This document shows, piece by piece, positions 53,367 through 63,830 of a DNA stretch of 64,000 nt (within the stretch, counting starts at the first letter, position 1; each line of letters begins with the position of its first letter). The notes under the pieces are model-generated. The model was given only the letters and a program-made list of their open reading frames with translations. It did no database searches and was not told the origin of the DNA. This DNA is from Photobacterium frigidiphilum (GTDB lineage Bacteria > Pseudomonadota > Gammaproteobacteria > Enterobacterales > Vibrionaceae), in assembly GCF_003025615.1 (NCBI RefSeq), contig NZ_PYMJ01000016.1, positions 51,617-115,616 of the forward strand, in the 5' to 3' direction. The position numbers and the translations under genes are program-made.

Positions 53367-54662
53367 TTAGCTTTTTTGCAGAACAGCGTAGTAGAAACCA
53401 TCCATATCAGATTCACCCGGTAAGATCTGGCGACCAGGTTGTTCCATATCACTATCGGCTTCTTGCCCACGATTGATCAAGGTTGCATCGGCCGTGCGGG
53501 CAAGGAATGCTTTCACTTGTTCACTGTTTTCTTGTGGTGTAATCGAACAGGTTGCATACACCAAGGTGCCACCAGGTTTCAGCTGTAGCCACATAGCATC
53601 AAAAATCTCAGCTTGAAGGATTGCGAGCGCTTCAATGTCGCTTGCTCGACGTAACCATTTAATATCTGGATGACGACGAATAACCCCCGTGGCAGAACAA
53701 GGTGCATCGAGTAAGATGCGGTCAAATTTTTCACCGTGCCACCAATCTGCAGGGTAACGTGCATCGGCACACAATACTGTTGCATCAAGCTTCAGACGGG
53801 CAAGGTTTTCATAAACGCGGGTTAAACGGCGTTCATCACAGTCAATGGCAACCACTTTAGCCGTTGGTTGACGCTCCATGATATGTGCAGTTTTACCACC
53901 AGGAGCAGCACAACAATCAAGAATCAGTTCGCCAGCTTGTGGTTGTAAGAAATCGACGGCTAATTGGGCGGCACCATCTTGTACTGATGACCAGCCATCA
54001 GCAAAACCAGGTAGTTTGCTCACATCGCAAGGTGACAACAAACGAAGTGCATCAGCGGCTTCTGGGTGTAAGTCTGTCTCGATGCCAACGTCATTAAGTA
54101 ATGCGCGGTATTCATCGCGAGTATGGTGTTGGCGGTTTACGCGTAGCCACATTGGGGCTTTGGTATTATTTGCCGTAACAATCGCTTCCAACTGTTCTGG
54201 GTAGCTAGCTTTCAGCATTTTTAATAACCAACCTGGATGGCCATATTTACCGGCATCGTGGCTGACTGATTGTGCATCTAGCTGTTCTTGTTGGCGCTGG
54301 TAGTTACGTAAAATGGCATTAATTAAGCCACGTAGCTGGGTTTTCTTTAGATCTTTAGTGGCATTAACTGTTTCTGCTACAGCAGCATGAGCGGGAATGC
54401 GCATGTGACCTAGTTGGTATAGGCCCACTAAAATCAAATGATGGAAAACACGTTGCTTACCTTTTAAAGGCTTGTCCATTAGATGAGTCGTAATCGACTC
54501 TAAACGCGGTAACCAGCGTAATACGCCGTAGCAAATCTCTTGCAGCAAAGCATGATCGCGTTCTCGAATGTTTTGCTGGGCTGCTGGTAGTGCTGCGGAA
54601 AGGGATTGCCCCTGATCAACAACCTGAAAAACAACCTGGGCAGCTGCGGCTCTTACGTTCAT
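53367..54662 (-). CDS. rsmB: 16S rRNA m5C967 methyltransferase RsmB
   Basis: SAM-dependent enzyme (Sun/Fmu) that methylates C967 of 16S rRNA. The 431-residue protein has an N-terminal NusB-like RNA-binding domain, the SAM motif [14 protein letters not shown] near 245, [15 protein letters not shown] and the catalytic cysteine C372 in [11 protein letters not shown]. It lies between fmt and trkA, a gene order common in gammaproteobacteria. A terminator separates it from fmt. Confidence 0.96.
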   Translation of the reverse strand: MNVRAAAAQVVFQVVDQGQSLSAALPAAQQNIRERDHALLQEICYGVLRWLPRLESITTHLMDKPLKGKQRVFHHLILVGLYQLGHMRIPAHAAVAETVNATKDLKKTQLRGLINAILRNYQRQQEQLDAQSVSHDAGKYGHPGWLLKMLKASYPEQLEAIVTANNTKAPMWLRVNRQHHTRDEYRALLNDVGIETDLHPEAADALRLLSPCDVSKLPGFADGWSSVQDGAAQLAVDFLQPQAGELILDCCAAPGGKTAHIMERQPTAKVVAIDCDERRLTRVYENLARLKLDATVLCADARYPADWWHGEKFDRILLDAPCSATGVIRRHPDIKWLRRASDIEALAILQAEIFDAMWLQLKPGGTLVYATCSITPQENSEQVKAFLARTADATLINRGQEADSDMEQPGRQILPGESDMDGFYYAVLQKS

Positions 54663-54699
54663 GCGTATTTCCTGAATTTATTTTTAACGACGTGGAAAA

Positions 54700-54728
54700 T
54701 AAAAAAGCCAGTGATGGACACTGGCTTT
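54700..54728 (-). terminator. Terminator after fmt
   Basis: Stem AAAGCCAGTG / CACTGGCTTT with a five-base loop, then a U-run on the minus strand; four bases after the fmt stop. Confidence 0.85.
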
Positions 54729-54732
54729 AAAA

Positions 54733-55677
54733 TTATAATTGAGTGCCAGGTTCAAACCACTCTCGGCGCGAGTTTAGAATATCTTGCGCTTTCATGGCTT
54801 TCTTTCCTGGAGGTTGAAGTTCGATAAGGCGAAGTGCACCTTTACCTGTTGCAACCGTGATGCCTTGTTTATCGGCTGATAAAATTGTACCCGGTAATTT
54901 ACCTTGGTTATCAGCTTCGACAACGGCATGCCATACTTTGACATTTTGTTCAGCAACAGCAAAGTAGCTCATTGGCCATGGGTTAAATGCGCGGATACAA
55001 CGCTCAATGGCGGTTGCTTCCATCGCCCAGTCAATTTTGGCTTCTTCTTTATTCAACTTCTTCGCGTAATTCGCGAATTCATCATTTTGCTTTTCAGCAA
55101 TGGCTGTACCTGCGGAAATCTCAGATAGACAGTCAATTAAAGCGTTAGGACCTAATCCCGCAAGCTTGTCATACATCGTTGCACTGGTATCTGTTGGCTC
55201 GATAGCTAGTGTGGCGATAGTTAGCATATCACCCGTATCAAGACCTTCATCCATTTGCATGATGGTCACACCGGTTTCTTCATCGCCAGCCCAAATTGAG
55301 CGTTGGATCGGTGCAGCACCACGCCAGCGTGGCAAAATAGAACCATGCACATTGATACAACCCAATTTAGGCGTATCTAACACAATTTTAGGCAGTAGTA
55401 GGCCATAAGCCACGACGACCATGATATCGGCCTTTAACGCTGCAAGTTCTTGTTGCGCGTCTTCATTGCGCAATGATGCCGGTTGATACACGGGCAGATC
55501 ATTTTCTAACGCGATATTTTTAACCGGGCTCGCGGTTAATTTTTTACCACGACCAGCAGGACGATCTGGCTGGGTATATACGGCGATAACTTCATGCTGT
55601 GAAGACAACAACGCCGCCAGGTGACGGGCGGCGAAGTCAGGTGTACCAGCAAATACAATACGTAACGGTTTGCTCAA
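54733..55677 (-). CDS. fmt: Methionyl-tRNA formyltransferase
   Basis: Formylates initiator Met-tRNA using 10-formyltetrahydrofolate. The 314-residue protein has the catalytic stretch [18 protein letters not shown] near residues 106-123 and the [11 protein letters not shown] motif, plus the C-terminal anticodon-type domain. def, whose product removes the formyl group again, precedes it by 16 bases, forming the def-fmt operon. Confidence 0.97.
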   Translation of the reverse strand: MSKPLRIVFAGTPDFAARHLAALLSSQHEVIAVYTQPDRPAGRGKKLTASPVKNIALENDLPVYQPASLRNEDAQQELAALKADIMVVVAYGLLLPKIVLDTPKLGCINVHGSILPRWRGAAPIQRSIWAGDEETGVTIMQMDEGLDTGDMLTIATLAIEPTDTSATMYDKLAGLGPNALIDCLSEISAGTAIAEKQNDEFANYAKKLNKEEAKIDWAMEATAIERCIRAFNPWPMSYFAVAEQNVKVWHAVVEADNQGKLPGTILSADKQGITVATGKGALRLIELQPPGKKAMKAQDILNSRREWFEPGTQL

Positions 55678-55693
55678 GGTAACCTCGGATTAA

Positions 55694-56203
55694 TTAGTCT
55701 TTCTCGTTAAAACGTTTAATTTTCTCTAGTTTCTGTTTAATACGCTGACGTTTTAAAGGCGACAGGTAATCAACGAACAACTTGCCAGCTAAGTGATCAA
55801 GTTCGTGCTGTACACAGATTGCAAGCAGATCATCAGCTTCGAATGAGAACGGGTTACCATCACGATCAAGTGCTTTGACAGAAACTTCTGCCGCACGAGA
55901 AACCAATGCTCGAGAGCCAGGTACAGATAGGCAGCCTTCTTCAATCCCATCTTCACCACGTTTATCTGTGATTTCTGGGTTGATCAGTACCATTGGCTGG
56001 TCACGCTCTTCAGAAATATCGATCACCACAATACGTTGATGAATATCAACTTGTGTAGCCGCTAAACCGATACCTTCTTCGTCGTACATGGTTTCTAGCA
56101 TGTCATCGACGATGTTCTGGATGTCTGGTGTTATTGCTTCAACTGGCTTAGCAATAGTACGCAGGCGTTCATCAGGGAATATTAATACTTGCAATAGAGA
56201 CAT
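55694..56203 (-). CDS. def: Peptide deformylase
   Basis: Metal enzyme that removes the N-formyl group from new proteins. The 169-residue protein has the three signature motifs [19 protein letters not shown] and [16 protein letters not shown] (HExxH), as in the E. coli enzyme of the same length. First gene of the def-fmt operon, transcribed away from the LysM gene. Confidence 0.97.
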   Translation of the reverse strand: MSLLQVLIFPDERLRTIAKPVEAITPDIQNIVDDMLETMYDEEGIGLAATQVDIHQRIVVIDISEERDQPMVLINPEITDKRGEDGIEEGCLSVPGSRALVSRAAEVSVKALDRDGNPFSFEADDLLAICVQHELDHLAGKLFVDYLSPLKRQRIKQKLEKIKRFNEKD

Positions 56204-56556
56204 AGATACTCGAAAAAATTAAACTGTGCTGAAAATGAAAATTACTTACTTGTTCTAATTCTAGTCATTTTAAAGATCAAATAACAGCATTGGCTGCATA
56301 ACATTGTAAGCGATAACGATGGGTGGCAACGATTCTTTGCATTATTGGTGAATAGAATGAACACATTGTAATGCCGTAGATTGGGGGCAGTCAGTAAACT
56401 TGCTCGGTATCTAATGTATACGAACGAATAAAAAGTTGAACTGTGCCTAAAACCACGGCCTCCCTGCTGGCTTGCTTTGGACATCCTTTCAAACGAATGC
56501 CACCGTTGCTTCTTGTATTTATATTATTCTGCGATTATCTACGAGGAAGGCACAAC
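56204..56556. promoter_or_regulatory. Divergent gap between def and the LysM gene
   Basis: This 353-base stretch contains no gene that I can support; frames reading through it lack start signals. It must hold the promoters of def-fmt (-) and of the LysM-dprA-smg group (+). No clear -35/-10 pair or operator could be assigned. Confidence 0.5.
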
Positions 56557-57615
56557 ATGAGGCTGGGCGTCTTATTGTTTATTTTTATTTCTTCATTGTC
56601 TGTTAGTTGGGCAAATACTGGGTTACCCATTGTAAAAAAGAATGTTCCTGAGATTTATACTGTCAAAAAAGGCGATACGCTCTGGGATATCTCTGCCTAC
56701 TTTCTTGATAACCCTTGGTTATGGCCTCAACTTTGGCAGGCGAACGATTATATTCAAAACCCTCACTTAATCTATCCGGGTGATAAATTACATCTGGTAT
56801 GGATAAATGGTCGTCCGCAATTACAGTTAAAAAAGACCGTTGTGTTATCGCCTCAGATCCGGATTAAACACTCTGCTATTACCACGCTACAAGAAACATT
56901 GCTCTTTCCTTATTTAGCTGAAAATAAATTGATCACAGCAAAAAGCGCAGCTCAACTTCCTCGGATTTTGGGAGCGAGTGATGCAAAGGGATATATGTCT
57001 CCTGGTGATAGAATTTGGGTAGATACCGAGCTACTGTTAGGCACTGAGTGGTGGGTATATCGTGTCGAAGCTGATTTTACCCGTAACGATGAGACCAAGG
57101 CGAAAGTCGTGTCACTCAAAGAGATTGCTAAGCTGAGAACGTCAGAAATACAAGAGAATATGAGTTTGATGACGGTGGAATCTTTTCGTCAAGAGATCAG
57201 CCAGAACGATATTTTATTGCCTGCGCCATTAGATAGTGCAGCTGTTGATATGAACTTTTCACCATCAACAGCACCTGCCGAGATTCAAGCCAGTGTGTTA
57301 GGGCACTTAGAAGGACATGAGTATATAGCGACATCTCAAGTTGTTGTACTTGATCGTGGTCATTTAGATAACCTCGTGACAGGCAATGTATTACAGCTAT
57401 TTAGATCTGGTGCGGAAGTAACAGGAGATAAAGGTAATTATGCGTATAAAAAAGCACAAAATTGGTTATCTGCAAAACGACAACTCAGCAGTCTGCATAT
57501 TGGTGAAGTAATGGTTATCCGCCCATATGAATATTTTAGCTTAGCAGTCGTAACACGTAGCCTAGAGCCCTTTCGTGCTGGTGTGCTTGCGTTACCTCCA
57601 CATTTAGTTGAATGA
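56557..57615 (+). CDS. Exported LysM-domain protein
   Basis: A 352-residue exported protein. I start it at ATG 56557, preceded by GAGGAAGG, since this begins a clear signal peptide (MRLGVLLFIFISSLSVSWA); the frame is open to 56443 but the extra residues look non-coding. A LysM peptidoglycan-binding domain (YTVKKGDTLWDISAYFLDNP) spans about residues 35-80. The rest is an unknown domain. It precedes dprA with a four-base overlap, the same order as in vibrios from memory. A role in the cell wall is inferred from LysM only. Confidence 0.88.
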   Translation: MRLGVLLFIFISSLSVSWANTGLPIVKKNVPEIYTVKKGDTLWDISAYFLDNPWLWPQLWQANDYIQNPHLIYPGDKLHLVWINGRPQLQLKKTVVLSPQIRIKHSAITTLQETLLFPYLAENKLITAKSAAQLPRILGASDAKGYMSPGDRIWVDTELLLGTEWWVYRVEADFTRNDETKAKVVSLKEIAKLRTSEIQENMSLMTVESFRQEISQNDILLPAPLDSAAVDMNFSPSTAPAEIQASVLGHLEGHEYIATSQVVVLDRGHLDNLVTGNVLQLFRSGAEVTGDKGNYAYKKAQNWLSAKRQLSSLHIGEVMVIRPYEYFSLAVVTRSLEPFRAGVLALPPHLVE

Positions 57616-58709
57616 TGACAACATTAGAAAGTTGGTTAATTTTAGCTGCGGTCCCATATTTAGGTGGTTGTAGAATTAGTAAATTATTGCAATATGCGAC
57701 GCCAATAGAATTAATCGAGATGCCCGCAGAGCAACTTCGTGCCATTGGCTTATCATCAGCGCAAGTTGCAGCATTGCATAACCCCAAACGACAACGCATT
57801 GATCATGCACTAATATGGGCTGAGCAAAATAATCACACCATTCTTACCTTAGACTCTCCTTTTTACCCTGCTTTATTAAAAGAAATATCATCTGCCCCGC
57901 CTTTGCTGTTTGTTCGTGGTGAAGATCGTTGGTTACGTGAACCCCAACTGGCTGTTATTGGCAGCCGTTCTGCTAGCCTTGATGGTCGTGAAGCGGCGTA
58001 TGATTTCTCTGCTGCATTGGTTGCCGCTAATTATGTTGTTACCAGTGGCTTAGCATTAGGCATCGATGGTCAAGCGCATTATGGCGCATTAAAAAATGGT
58101 GGTGCGACCGTTGCGGTATTAGGTTCAGGACTTAATCATATTTACCCTGCAAGTCATCGAACTCTAGCCAGTCAAATTATCGAGCAAGGTGCACTTGTTT
58201 CTGAGTTTTGGCCCGATGAAAAACCGCGGCCACAAAATTTCCCTCGTCGTAATAGAGTGATCAGTGGGCTGTCGGTTGGTGTTCTTGTTATAGAGGCAGC
58301 AGAGCGAAGTGGCTCATTAATTACGGCACGCTATGCTTTAGATCAAGGACGAGATGTTTTTGCTTTACCCGGTTCGATTCATAATCCTGGCAGTCGAGGT
58401 TGTAACGCCTTGATAAAATCTGGTGCTAAACTGGTAGAAAGTCCGGTCGATATATTTGAAGAGGTAGGTGCGCTGACGGAATGCGCAATAAATAGCCAAA
58501 TGAACTTGTCATTGCCACAACCTGAAAATGAAGAATTGCCATTTTCAGCCGTGTTGGCTACCGTAGGCAAAGAAGCAATACCCGTTGATGTGGTTGCTGA
58601 ACGCTGTAAACTGCCCATACATGAAGTTATGATGCAATTACTAGATTTAGAATTGCAAGGCGTTGTGAGTACAGTGCCCGGTGGTTATATCAGAACGAGG
58701 AGGGGCTAG
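57612..58709 (+). CDS. dprA: DNA processing protein DprA (Smf)
   Basis: Binds incoming single-stranded DNA and loads RecA during natural transformation. The 365-residue protein has the Rossmann-like core ([49 protein letters not shown]) and a C-terminal winged-helix-like DML1 domain ([18 protein letters not shown]). The ATG overlaps the LysM gene stop. comM elsewhere in the window fits the same process, though presence of these genes does not prove competence. Confidence 0.94.
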   Translation: MMTTLESWLILAAVPYLGGCRISKLLQYATPIELIEMPAEQLRAIGLSSAQVAALHNPKRQRIDHALIWAEQNNHTILTLDSPFYPALLKEISSAPPLLFVRGEDRWLREPQLAVIGSRSASLDGREAAYDFSAALVAANYVVTSGLALGIDGQAHYGALKNGGATVAVLGSGLNHIYPASHRTLASQIIEQGALVSEFWPDEKPRPQNFPRRNRVISGLSVGVLVIEAAERSGSLITARYALDQGRDVFALPGSIHNPGSRGCNALIKSGAKLVESPVDIFEEVGALTECAINSQMNLSLPQPENEELPFSAVLATVGKEAIPVDVVAERCKLPIHEVMMQLLDLELQGVVSTVPGGYIRTRRG

Positions 58710-58711
58710 TC

Positions 58712-59185
58712 ATGATGGATATTCTTATGTACCTGTTTGAAACCTATATCCAAAGCGACGTGGAGCTATTGGTTGATCAGGATGAACTTTCAGATGAGCT
58801 TAGTCGTGCCGGATTTCATCAAGATGATATCTATAAGGCATTAAACTGGCTTGAAAAGCTTGCTGCTCTGCAAGAAACAGAAAACATACCGTACATGAAT
58901 AATAGTGCGATAACGTCTATTCGTGTTTATATTCCACAAGAGATGGCTCGAATGGATGTAACATGTCGTGGATTTTTGACCTATTTAGAGCAAATACATG
59001 TATTAAGTGCCGATACACGTGAGATGGTTATTGATCGTGTGATGGAACTAGAAACAAGCGACTTTGTATTAGATGATTTGAAGTGGATTATTTTAATGGT
59101 GCTCTTTAACGCACCAGGTAATGAAAATGCTTACACTCAAATGGAAGAGCTGCTTTACGGAGCAGAAGATGGATACATTCACTAA
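58712..59185 (+). CDS. smg: Smg family protein (DUF494)
   Basis: A 157-residue conserved acidic protein of the Smg/DUF494 family, typically found next to dprA (smf). It starts [20 protein letters not shown]; either of two adjacent ATG codons may serve, with GAGGAGGGG upstream. Function is not established for the family. It is followed by the zinc-finger gene after 36 bases. Confidence 0.9.
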   Translation: MMDILMYLFETYIQSDVELLVDQDELSDELSRAGFHQDDIYKALNWLEKLAALQETENIPYMNNSAITSIRVYIPQEMARMDVTCRGFLTYLEQIHVLSADTREMVIDRVMELETSDFVLDDLKWIILMVLFNAPGNENAYTQMEELLYGAEDGYIH

Positions 59186-59221
59186 TTATCGATAACCCTG
59201 CCCTAGCGAGTAATATGTAGT

Positions 59222-59779
59222 ATGGCCGGCAAAGTTCACGACCAGTTATTTGATGCTCATGGGCATGCGTTAGAGCAAGAAGAGCCCTGCCCGACTTGCG
59301 GTGGGCAATTGCAAACGCGTTATGGTAAACGCGGTCCTTTTCTTGGGTGTTCAAATTACCCTGAGTGCGATTTTATTCGTCCACAGAATCAGAATGATGG
59401 GCACATTGTCAAACACCTTGGTAAGCCATGCCCTAGTTGTGATAGCGAACTGGTTTTACGACAAGGTCGTTTTGGGATGTTTATTGGTTGTGCGAGTTTC
59501 CCTGATTGCCAGCACATTGAGCCCTTAGAGAAAAAAGCCGACGATACTCAAATTTTGTGTCCAGATTGTCACAAAGGGCACCTCGTTCAACGAAAGTCTC
59601 GTTATGGCAAAGTATTCTTTGCTTGTGACCAATATCCAGCATGTCGTTTCGCCGTAAACAATAAGCCTGTCGCACAACAATGCGAAACCTGTGGTTTTCC
59701 TCTATTAGTAGAGAAAGATTTTGCTACGGGTATCAAATTGCAATGTGCAGATAAGAAGTGTCACCACATTCAGCAATAA
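59222..59779 (+). CDS. Topoisomerase-type zinc-finger protein (YrdD-like)
   Basis: A 185-residue protein built of four C4 zinc-finger units like those of the DNA topoisomerase I C-terminus: CPTCGGQLQTRYGKRGPF with CSNYPEC; CPSCDSELVLRQGRFGMF with CASFPDC; CPDCHKGHLVQRKSRYGK with CDQYPAC; and CETCGFPLLVEK with CADKKC. There is no topoisomerase catalytic domain. It probably binds single-stranded nucleic acid; partner unknown. The gene belongs to the smf-smg-yrdD-type group near tsaC and aroE. Confidence 0.88.
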   Translation: MAGKVHDQLFDAHGHALEQEEPCPTCGGQLQTRYGKRGPFLGCSNYPECDFIRPQNQNDGHIVKHLGKPCPSCDSELVLRQGRFGMFIGCASFPDCQHIEPLEKKADDTQILCPDCHKGHLVQRKSRYGKVFFACDQYPACRFAVNNKPVAQQCETCGFPLLVEKDFATGIKLQCADKKCHHIQQ

Positions 59780-59856
59780 TCATTCTCGATCTATTCGGAA
59801 TTTCCTCTATAATGCTTACGCAATCGATTACGTCACTTAATATGGAAGGAAAGATG

Positions 59857-60363
59857 ATGACTAAGCCATTTGTAGCTGTTTTGATGGGTTCAGATTCAGA
59901 TTTGCCAGTAATGCAGGCAACGCTTGATGTTTTAAAATCTTTTGAAATTACGACTGAAGTGAAAGTAACTTCTGCTCACCGTACACCAGCCGCAACGCAT
60001 AGCTATGTGACTGATGCTGAAGCGCGTGGTTGTGGCGTATTTATTTGTGGAGCAGGCTTAGCGGCACATTTAGCAGGTGCTGTTGCAGGTATTACAACAT
60101 TACCTGTTATCGGAGTGCCAATTGATGCTGGTCCTCTACAAGGGATGGATGCATTACTTTCAACTGCAATGATGCCAGGTGGCGTACCTGTTGCTACCGT
60201 TGCTATTGGTAGCGCTGGTGCAAAAAACGCAGGTTACTTAGCGGCCCAAATTCTAGCGACTGGCGACAAAGAGCTAGCATTAGCAGTAAAAGCTGATCGT
60301 CAAAAGAACGCTGAAGCGGTTATTGCGAAAGATGCAGCTTTACAAGAGCGTCTAAAGGGCTAA
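59857..60363 (+). CDS. purE: N5-carboxyaminoimidazole ribonucleotide mutase PurE (atypical variant)
   Basis: Purine synthesis enzyme acting on N5-CAIR (class I) or AIR (class II). I start it at ATG 59857, six bases after AAGGA, giving 168 residues. It has GSDSDLPVM and SAHRTP of PurE, but reads GAGLAAHLAGAVAG where the E. coli enzyme has GAGGAAHLPG, and DAGPLQGMDALLST where E. coli has QSAALSGVDSLYSI. The pattern is like class I enzymes outside the enterics. purK, which normally adjoins purE in vibrios, is absent here. A terminator follows. Confidence 0.88.
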   Translation: MTKPFVAVLMGSDSDLPVMQATLDVLKSFEITTEVKVTSAHRTPAATHSYVTDAEARGCGVFICGAGLAAHLAGAVAGITTLPVIGVPIDAGPLQGMDALLSTAMMPGGVPVATVAIGSAGAKNAGYLAAQILATGDKELALAVKADRQKNAEAVIAKDAALQERLKG

Positions 60364-60383
60364 ATAATAGCCATGAATTTAAG

Positions 60384-60411
60384 AGGCGCTCTCTTTAGAG
60401 CGCCTTTTTTA
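60384..60411 (+). terminator. Terminator after purE
   Basis: Perfect 9-bp stem AGGCGCTCT / AGAGCGCCT with a CTTT loop and a T-run, 20 bases after the purE stop. Confidence 0.9.
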
Positions 60412-60443
60412 TTGCATTTAATATGGTTATTAACGAGGTCGAT

Positions 60444-61001
60444 ATGGACAACTTGCAGCAAGTTGTATCTGCGTTACAAAGCGGAGAGGTCATTGCTTAC
60501 CCGACAGAGGGTGTATTTGGTGTTGGGTGTGATCCTGATAATCCACAAGCTATCGAAAAGCTACTTGCTTTAAAACAGCGTCCGATCGAAAAAGGTTTGA
60601 TTCTGATTGCGGCTAATTATCAACAGCTACAGCCGTATATTGATGATGCCCAGCTTAATGATTTGCAAAAGCAGAAAATATTTTCGACCTGGCCCGGACC
60701 TGTTACCTGGGTGATGCCTGTGAAAAAAGATATTTCCCCTTTCCTTACGGGTAAATTTACATCCATCGCTGTTCGAGTGAGTGATCACCCTCTAGTGCAG
60801 AAGCTTTGTTATCAGTTTGGTAAACCTATCACCTCCACCAGTGCTAATTTAACCGGCTTACCACCGTGTAAGACTGTGGCTGAAGTACATAGTCAGTTAG
60901 GTGAGCACTTAAGTGCTATTTTAGAAGGTGAGACTGGTGGACGTGAAAACCCAACAGAAATTCGAGATGCATTTAGTGATACTGTACTGCGTCAGGGTTA
61001 G
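60444..61001 (+). CDS. tsaC: Threonylcarbamoyl-AMP synthase TsaC
   Basis: Makes threonylcarbamoyl-AMP for the universal t6A37 tRNA modification. From ATG 60444, five bases after GAGG, it has 185 residues. Motifs: IAYPTEGVFGVGCDPDNP, KQRPIEKGLILIA, WPGPVTWVMP and STSANLTGLPPCKTV. The length equals TsaC (YrdC) rather than the longer Sua5. It starts the run tsaC-hemF-aroE-DUF1488. Confidence 0.95.
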   Translation: MDNLQQVVSALQSGEVIAYPTEGVFGVGCDPDNPQAIEKLLALKQRPIEKGLILIAANYQQLQPYIDDAQLNDLQKQKIFSTWPGPVTWVMPVKKDISPFLTGKFTSIAVRVSDHPLVQKLCYQFGKPITSTSANLTGLPPCKTVAEVHSQLGEHLSAILEGETGGRENPTEIRDAFSDTVLRQG

Positions 61002-61023
61002 TGGTTAGCTAGAACAAGGATAA

Positions 61024-61932
<909 letters not shown>

Positions 61933-61969
61933 TAGTAGGAACTGTTTGAGCTTCACTTAATGCAGTGAT

Positions 61970-61989
61970 AGGGTCGATTTATCGGCCCT
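61970..61989 (+). terminator. Possible terminator after hemF
   Basis: Stem AGGGTCGA / TCGGCCCT (one G-T pair) with a four-base TTTA loop and only a weak T-tail; may be an attenuator before aroE. Confidence 0.45.
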
Positions 61990-62022
61990 TAATTGGCTTC
62001 AAGTTTTTTGGATAACGATCAC

Positions 62023-62844
62023 ATGGATAAGTACGTTGTTTTTGGCAACCCTATCGCACAAAGTAAATCGCCTTTCATTCATACATTATTTGCCCGCCAA
62101 ACAGCGCAAAAGATGGAATACACCGCAGAGCTAGCACCAGCAGATGGTTTTAAATCTGCCGCGGATAACTTTTTCTCAGCGGGGGGGCGAGGCTGTAACA
62201 TCACAGCGCCTTTCAAAGAGGACGCATATCAGTATGCGACTCAACTTTCCGAACGCGCTAAATTAGCCGGTGCCGTAAATACACTCAAAAAATTAGATGA
62301 TGGTGGTATCTTAGGAGATAACACCGATGGTGAAGGCCTAGTTCAAGACTTATTATTAAATCAAGTTGAACTGGCTGGTAAGCGTATTCTATTAGTAGGG
62401 GCTGGTGGAGCTGCCCGCGGTGTGATTTTACCTTTGCTTGCTCAAAATCCTGCCGAATTAGTGATAACCAATCGTACATTATCTAAAGCGCAGCAGTTGT
62501 CTGACCTATTTGCGTCTTTTGGTTCTGTTTCGTCGGCTGCAATAGATACACTGAACCAACCGAATTTTGATGTGATCATTAATTCTACTTCTGCAGGGTT
62601 AAGTGGGCAGCTGCCTGGCTTGCCAGAAAGTCTGATCAAACATGATATGGTTTGTTATGACATGATTTATAGCGCTCAAATTACCGCGTTCAATTTATGG
62701 GCTCGAGATTTAGGCGCAGGGAAAGTAGTTGATGGGCTAGGTATGCTTGTTGGTCAAGCCGCAGAAAGTTTTATGTTATGGCGAGGGTTACGCCCTGGAG
62801 CCAAGCAGGTATTGCGAGAGTTACGCCGTATGCTTCAGGAGTAA
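62023..62844 (+). CDS. aroE: Shikimate dehydrogenase
   Basis: NADP-dependent enzyme of aromatic amino acid synthesis. From ATG 62023 ([20 protein letters not shown]) it has 273 residues; an upstream in-frame ATG at 61993 is not needed. It shows the shikimate-binding [15 protein letters not shown] with the catalytic lysine, NTDGEG with the aspartate, and the NADP motif VGAGGAARG with the NRT clamp. The DUF1488 gene follows ten bases after the stop. Confidence 0.96.
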   Translation: MDKYVVFGNPIAQSKSPFIHTLFARQTAQKMEYTAELAPADGFKSAADNFFSAGGRGCNITAPFKEDAYQYATQLSERAKLAGAVNTLKKLDDGGILGDNTDGEGLVQDLLLNQVELAGKRILLVGAGGAARGVILPLLAQNPAELVITNRTLSKAQQLSDLFASFGSVSSAAIDTLNQPNFDVIINSTSAGLSGQLPGLPESLIKHDMVCYDMIYSAQITAFNLWARDLGAGKVVDGLGMLVGQAAESFMLWRGLRPGAKQVLRELRRMLQE

Positions 62845-62854
62845 TGAGAACGAG

Positions 62855-63118
62855 ATGAATCAAAATATTTTATTTTCCGACCTTCAAAACTGGGATGATG
62901 ATAAGCAAGCCATCAATTTCCCTGCCCAGCAAGGTGGAGCGTTGATTACTTGTTGGGTAAGTCTTAAATGGCTGCAGCAACATACCTTGCAACCATTAGT
63001 CACTGAAGCTGAGATCCTCGCCGCCTTTTCTGCCAATCGATTTGATTTAGAGGAGTTGGCAGAAGAGCAGATAGAAGATGAAGAGTTTGATAGTGAAGGT
63101 TGTATCTTTATAGGTTAA
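62855..63118 (+). CDS. DUF1488 family protein
   Basis: An 87-residue acidic protein of the DUF1488 family, usually found after aroE in this group. It starts at ATG 62855 (MNQNILFSDLQNWDD) and ends with the typical acidic tail EEQIEDEEFDSEGCIFIG. Function unknown. Its stop overlaps the end of convergent yrdA by four bases. Confidence 0.85.
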   Translation: MNQNILFSDLQNWDDDKQAINFPAQQGGALITCWVSLKWLQQHTLQPLVTEAEILAAFSANRFDLEELAEEQIEDEEFDSEGCIFIG

Positions 63119-63663
63119 AGATTTTCACTTTCAGCTAAGTACTCATTTTTAAGCCTGACATAGTTATCAGCTGATGTTGGAAGAAAGGCGCGTTCGTTAT
63201 CAGTTAATGGGCGCGCTTGTTTAACAGGGCTACCTATATAGAGGAAACCACTTTTAAGTACTTTGCCTGGTGGAACTAAACTTCCCGCTCCAATAATGAC
63301 GTCATCTTCTATAATGGCGCCATCTAATAGAATTGCACCCATTCCGACTAATACACGATGACCGACATGGCAGCCATGTAACATTGCTTTGTGCCCTATT
63401 GTCACATCATCACCAATAATTAAAGGATGACCAGTGGGGTTATCGGGTGTTTTCCGTGTGACATGTAAAACAGCCCCGTCTTGTACATTGCTTCTTGCGC
63501 CAATTTTGATGTGGTTTACATCGCCTCTTGCTGCCACCAAAGGCCAAATACTGGCATCAGCGTTTAATTCAATGTCTCCGATAAGGACTGCTGAGCTGTC
63601 GATATAAACATTTTCATTAATAGTCGGCGTTATTCCTTTATAAGATCGTAGTGCTGAGTGCAT
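63115..63663 (-). CDS. yrdA: Gamma-carbonic-anhydrase-like protein YrdA
   Basis: Left-handed beta-helix hexapeptide protein of the gamma carbonic anhydrase family. I start it at ATG 63663 (MHSALRSYKGITP, 182 residues) after AAAGG; the frame is open further upstream but not convincingly coding. It has the metal-binding-type histidines in DGAVLHVT and IGHKAMLHGCHVG. Whether it hydrates CO2 is not established for this subgroup. It converges with the DUF1488 gene. Confidence 0.9.
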   Translation of the reverse strand: MHSALRSYKGITPTINENVYIDSSAVLIGDIELNADASIWPLVAARGDVNHIKIGARSNVQDGAVLHVTRKTPDNPTGHPLIIGDDVTIGHKAMLHGCHVGHRVLVGMGAILLDGAIIEDDVIIGAGSLVPPGKVLKSGFLYIGSPVKQARPLTDNERAFLPTSADNYVRLKNEYLAESENL

Positions 63664-63795
63664 AAGAGCTACCTTTATTGAATCCATTACATAAGAGAAT
63701 AGCGAGGTTGTGGTGTGATTTACATCGATAAATCGACCATTCGAACGATAAGTAGACATCCAAACGAATATGACGGTTTTATTTCAATATACCCC

Positions 63796-63830
63796 TTGCC
63801 AATGTGATCGAAGTCTCTATAATGCGACCT
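63796..63830 (+). promoter_or_regulatory. P1-type promoter of an rRNA operon
   Basis: TTGCCA (63796-63801) and TATAAT (63818-63823) are 16 bases apart, followed by the GC-rich GCGACC discriminator typical of rrn promoters under ppGpp control. AT-rich sequence upstream could serve as an UP element. Confidence 0.85.

Noticed and set aside
56242..56556. Coding sequence in the gap between def and the LysM gene
   Set aside because: Frames on both strands have no start signals and no family-like sequence.
59758..59856. Longer PurE start overlapping the zinc-finger gene
   Set aside because: Extra residues do not resemble PurE; AAGGA lies at the right distance from the ATG at 59857.
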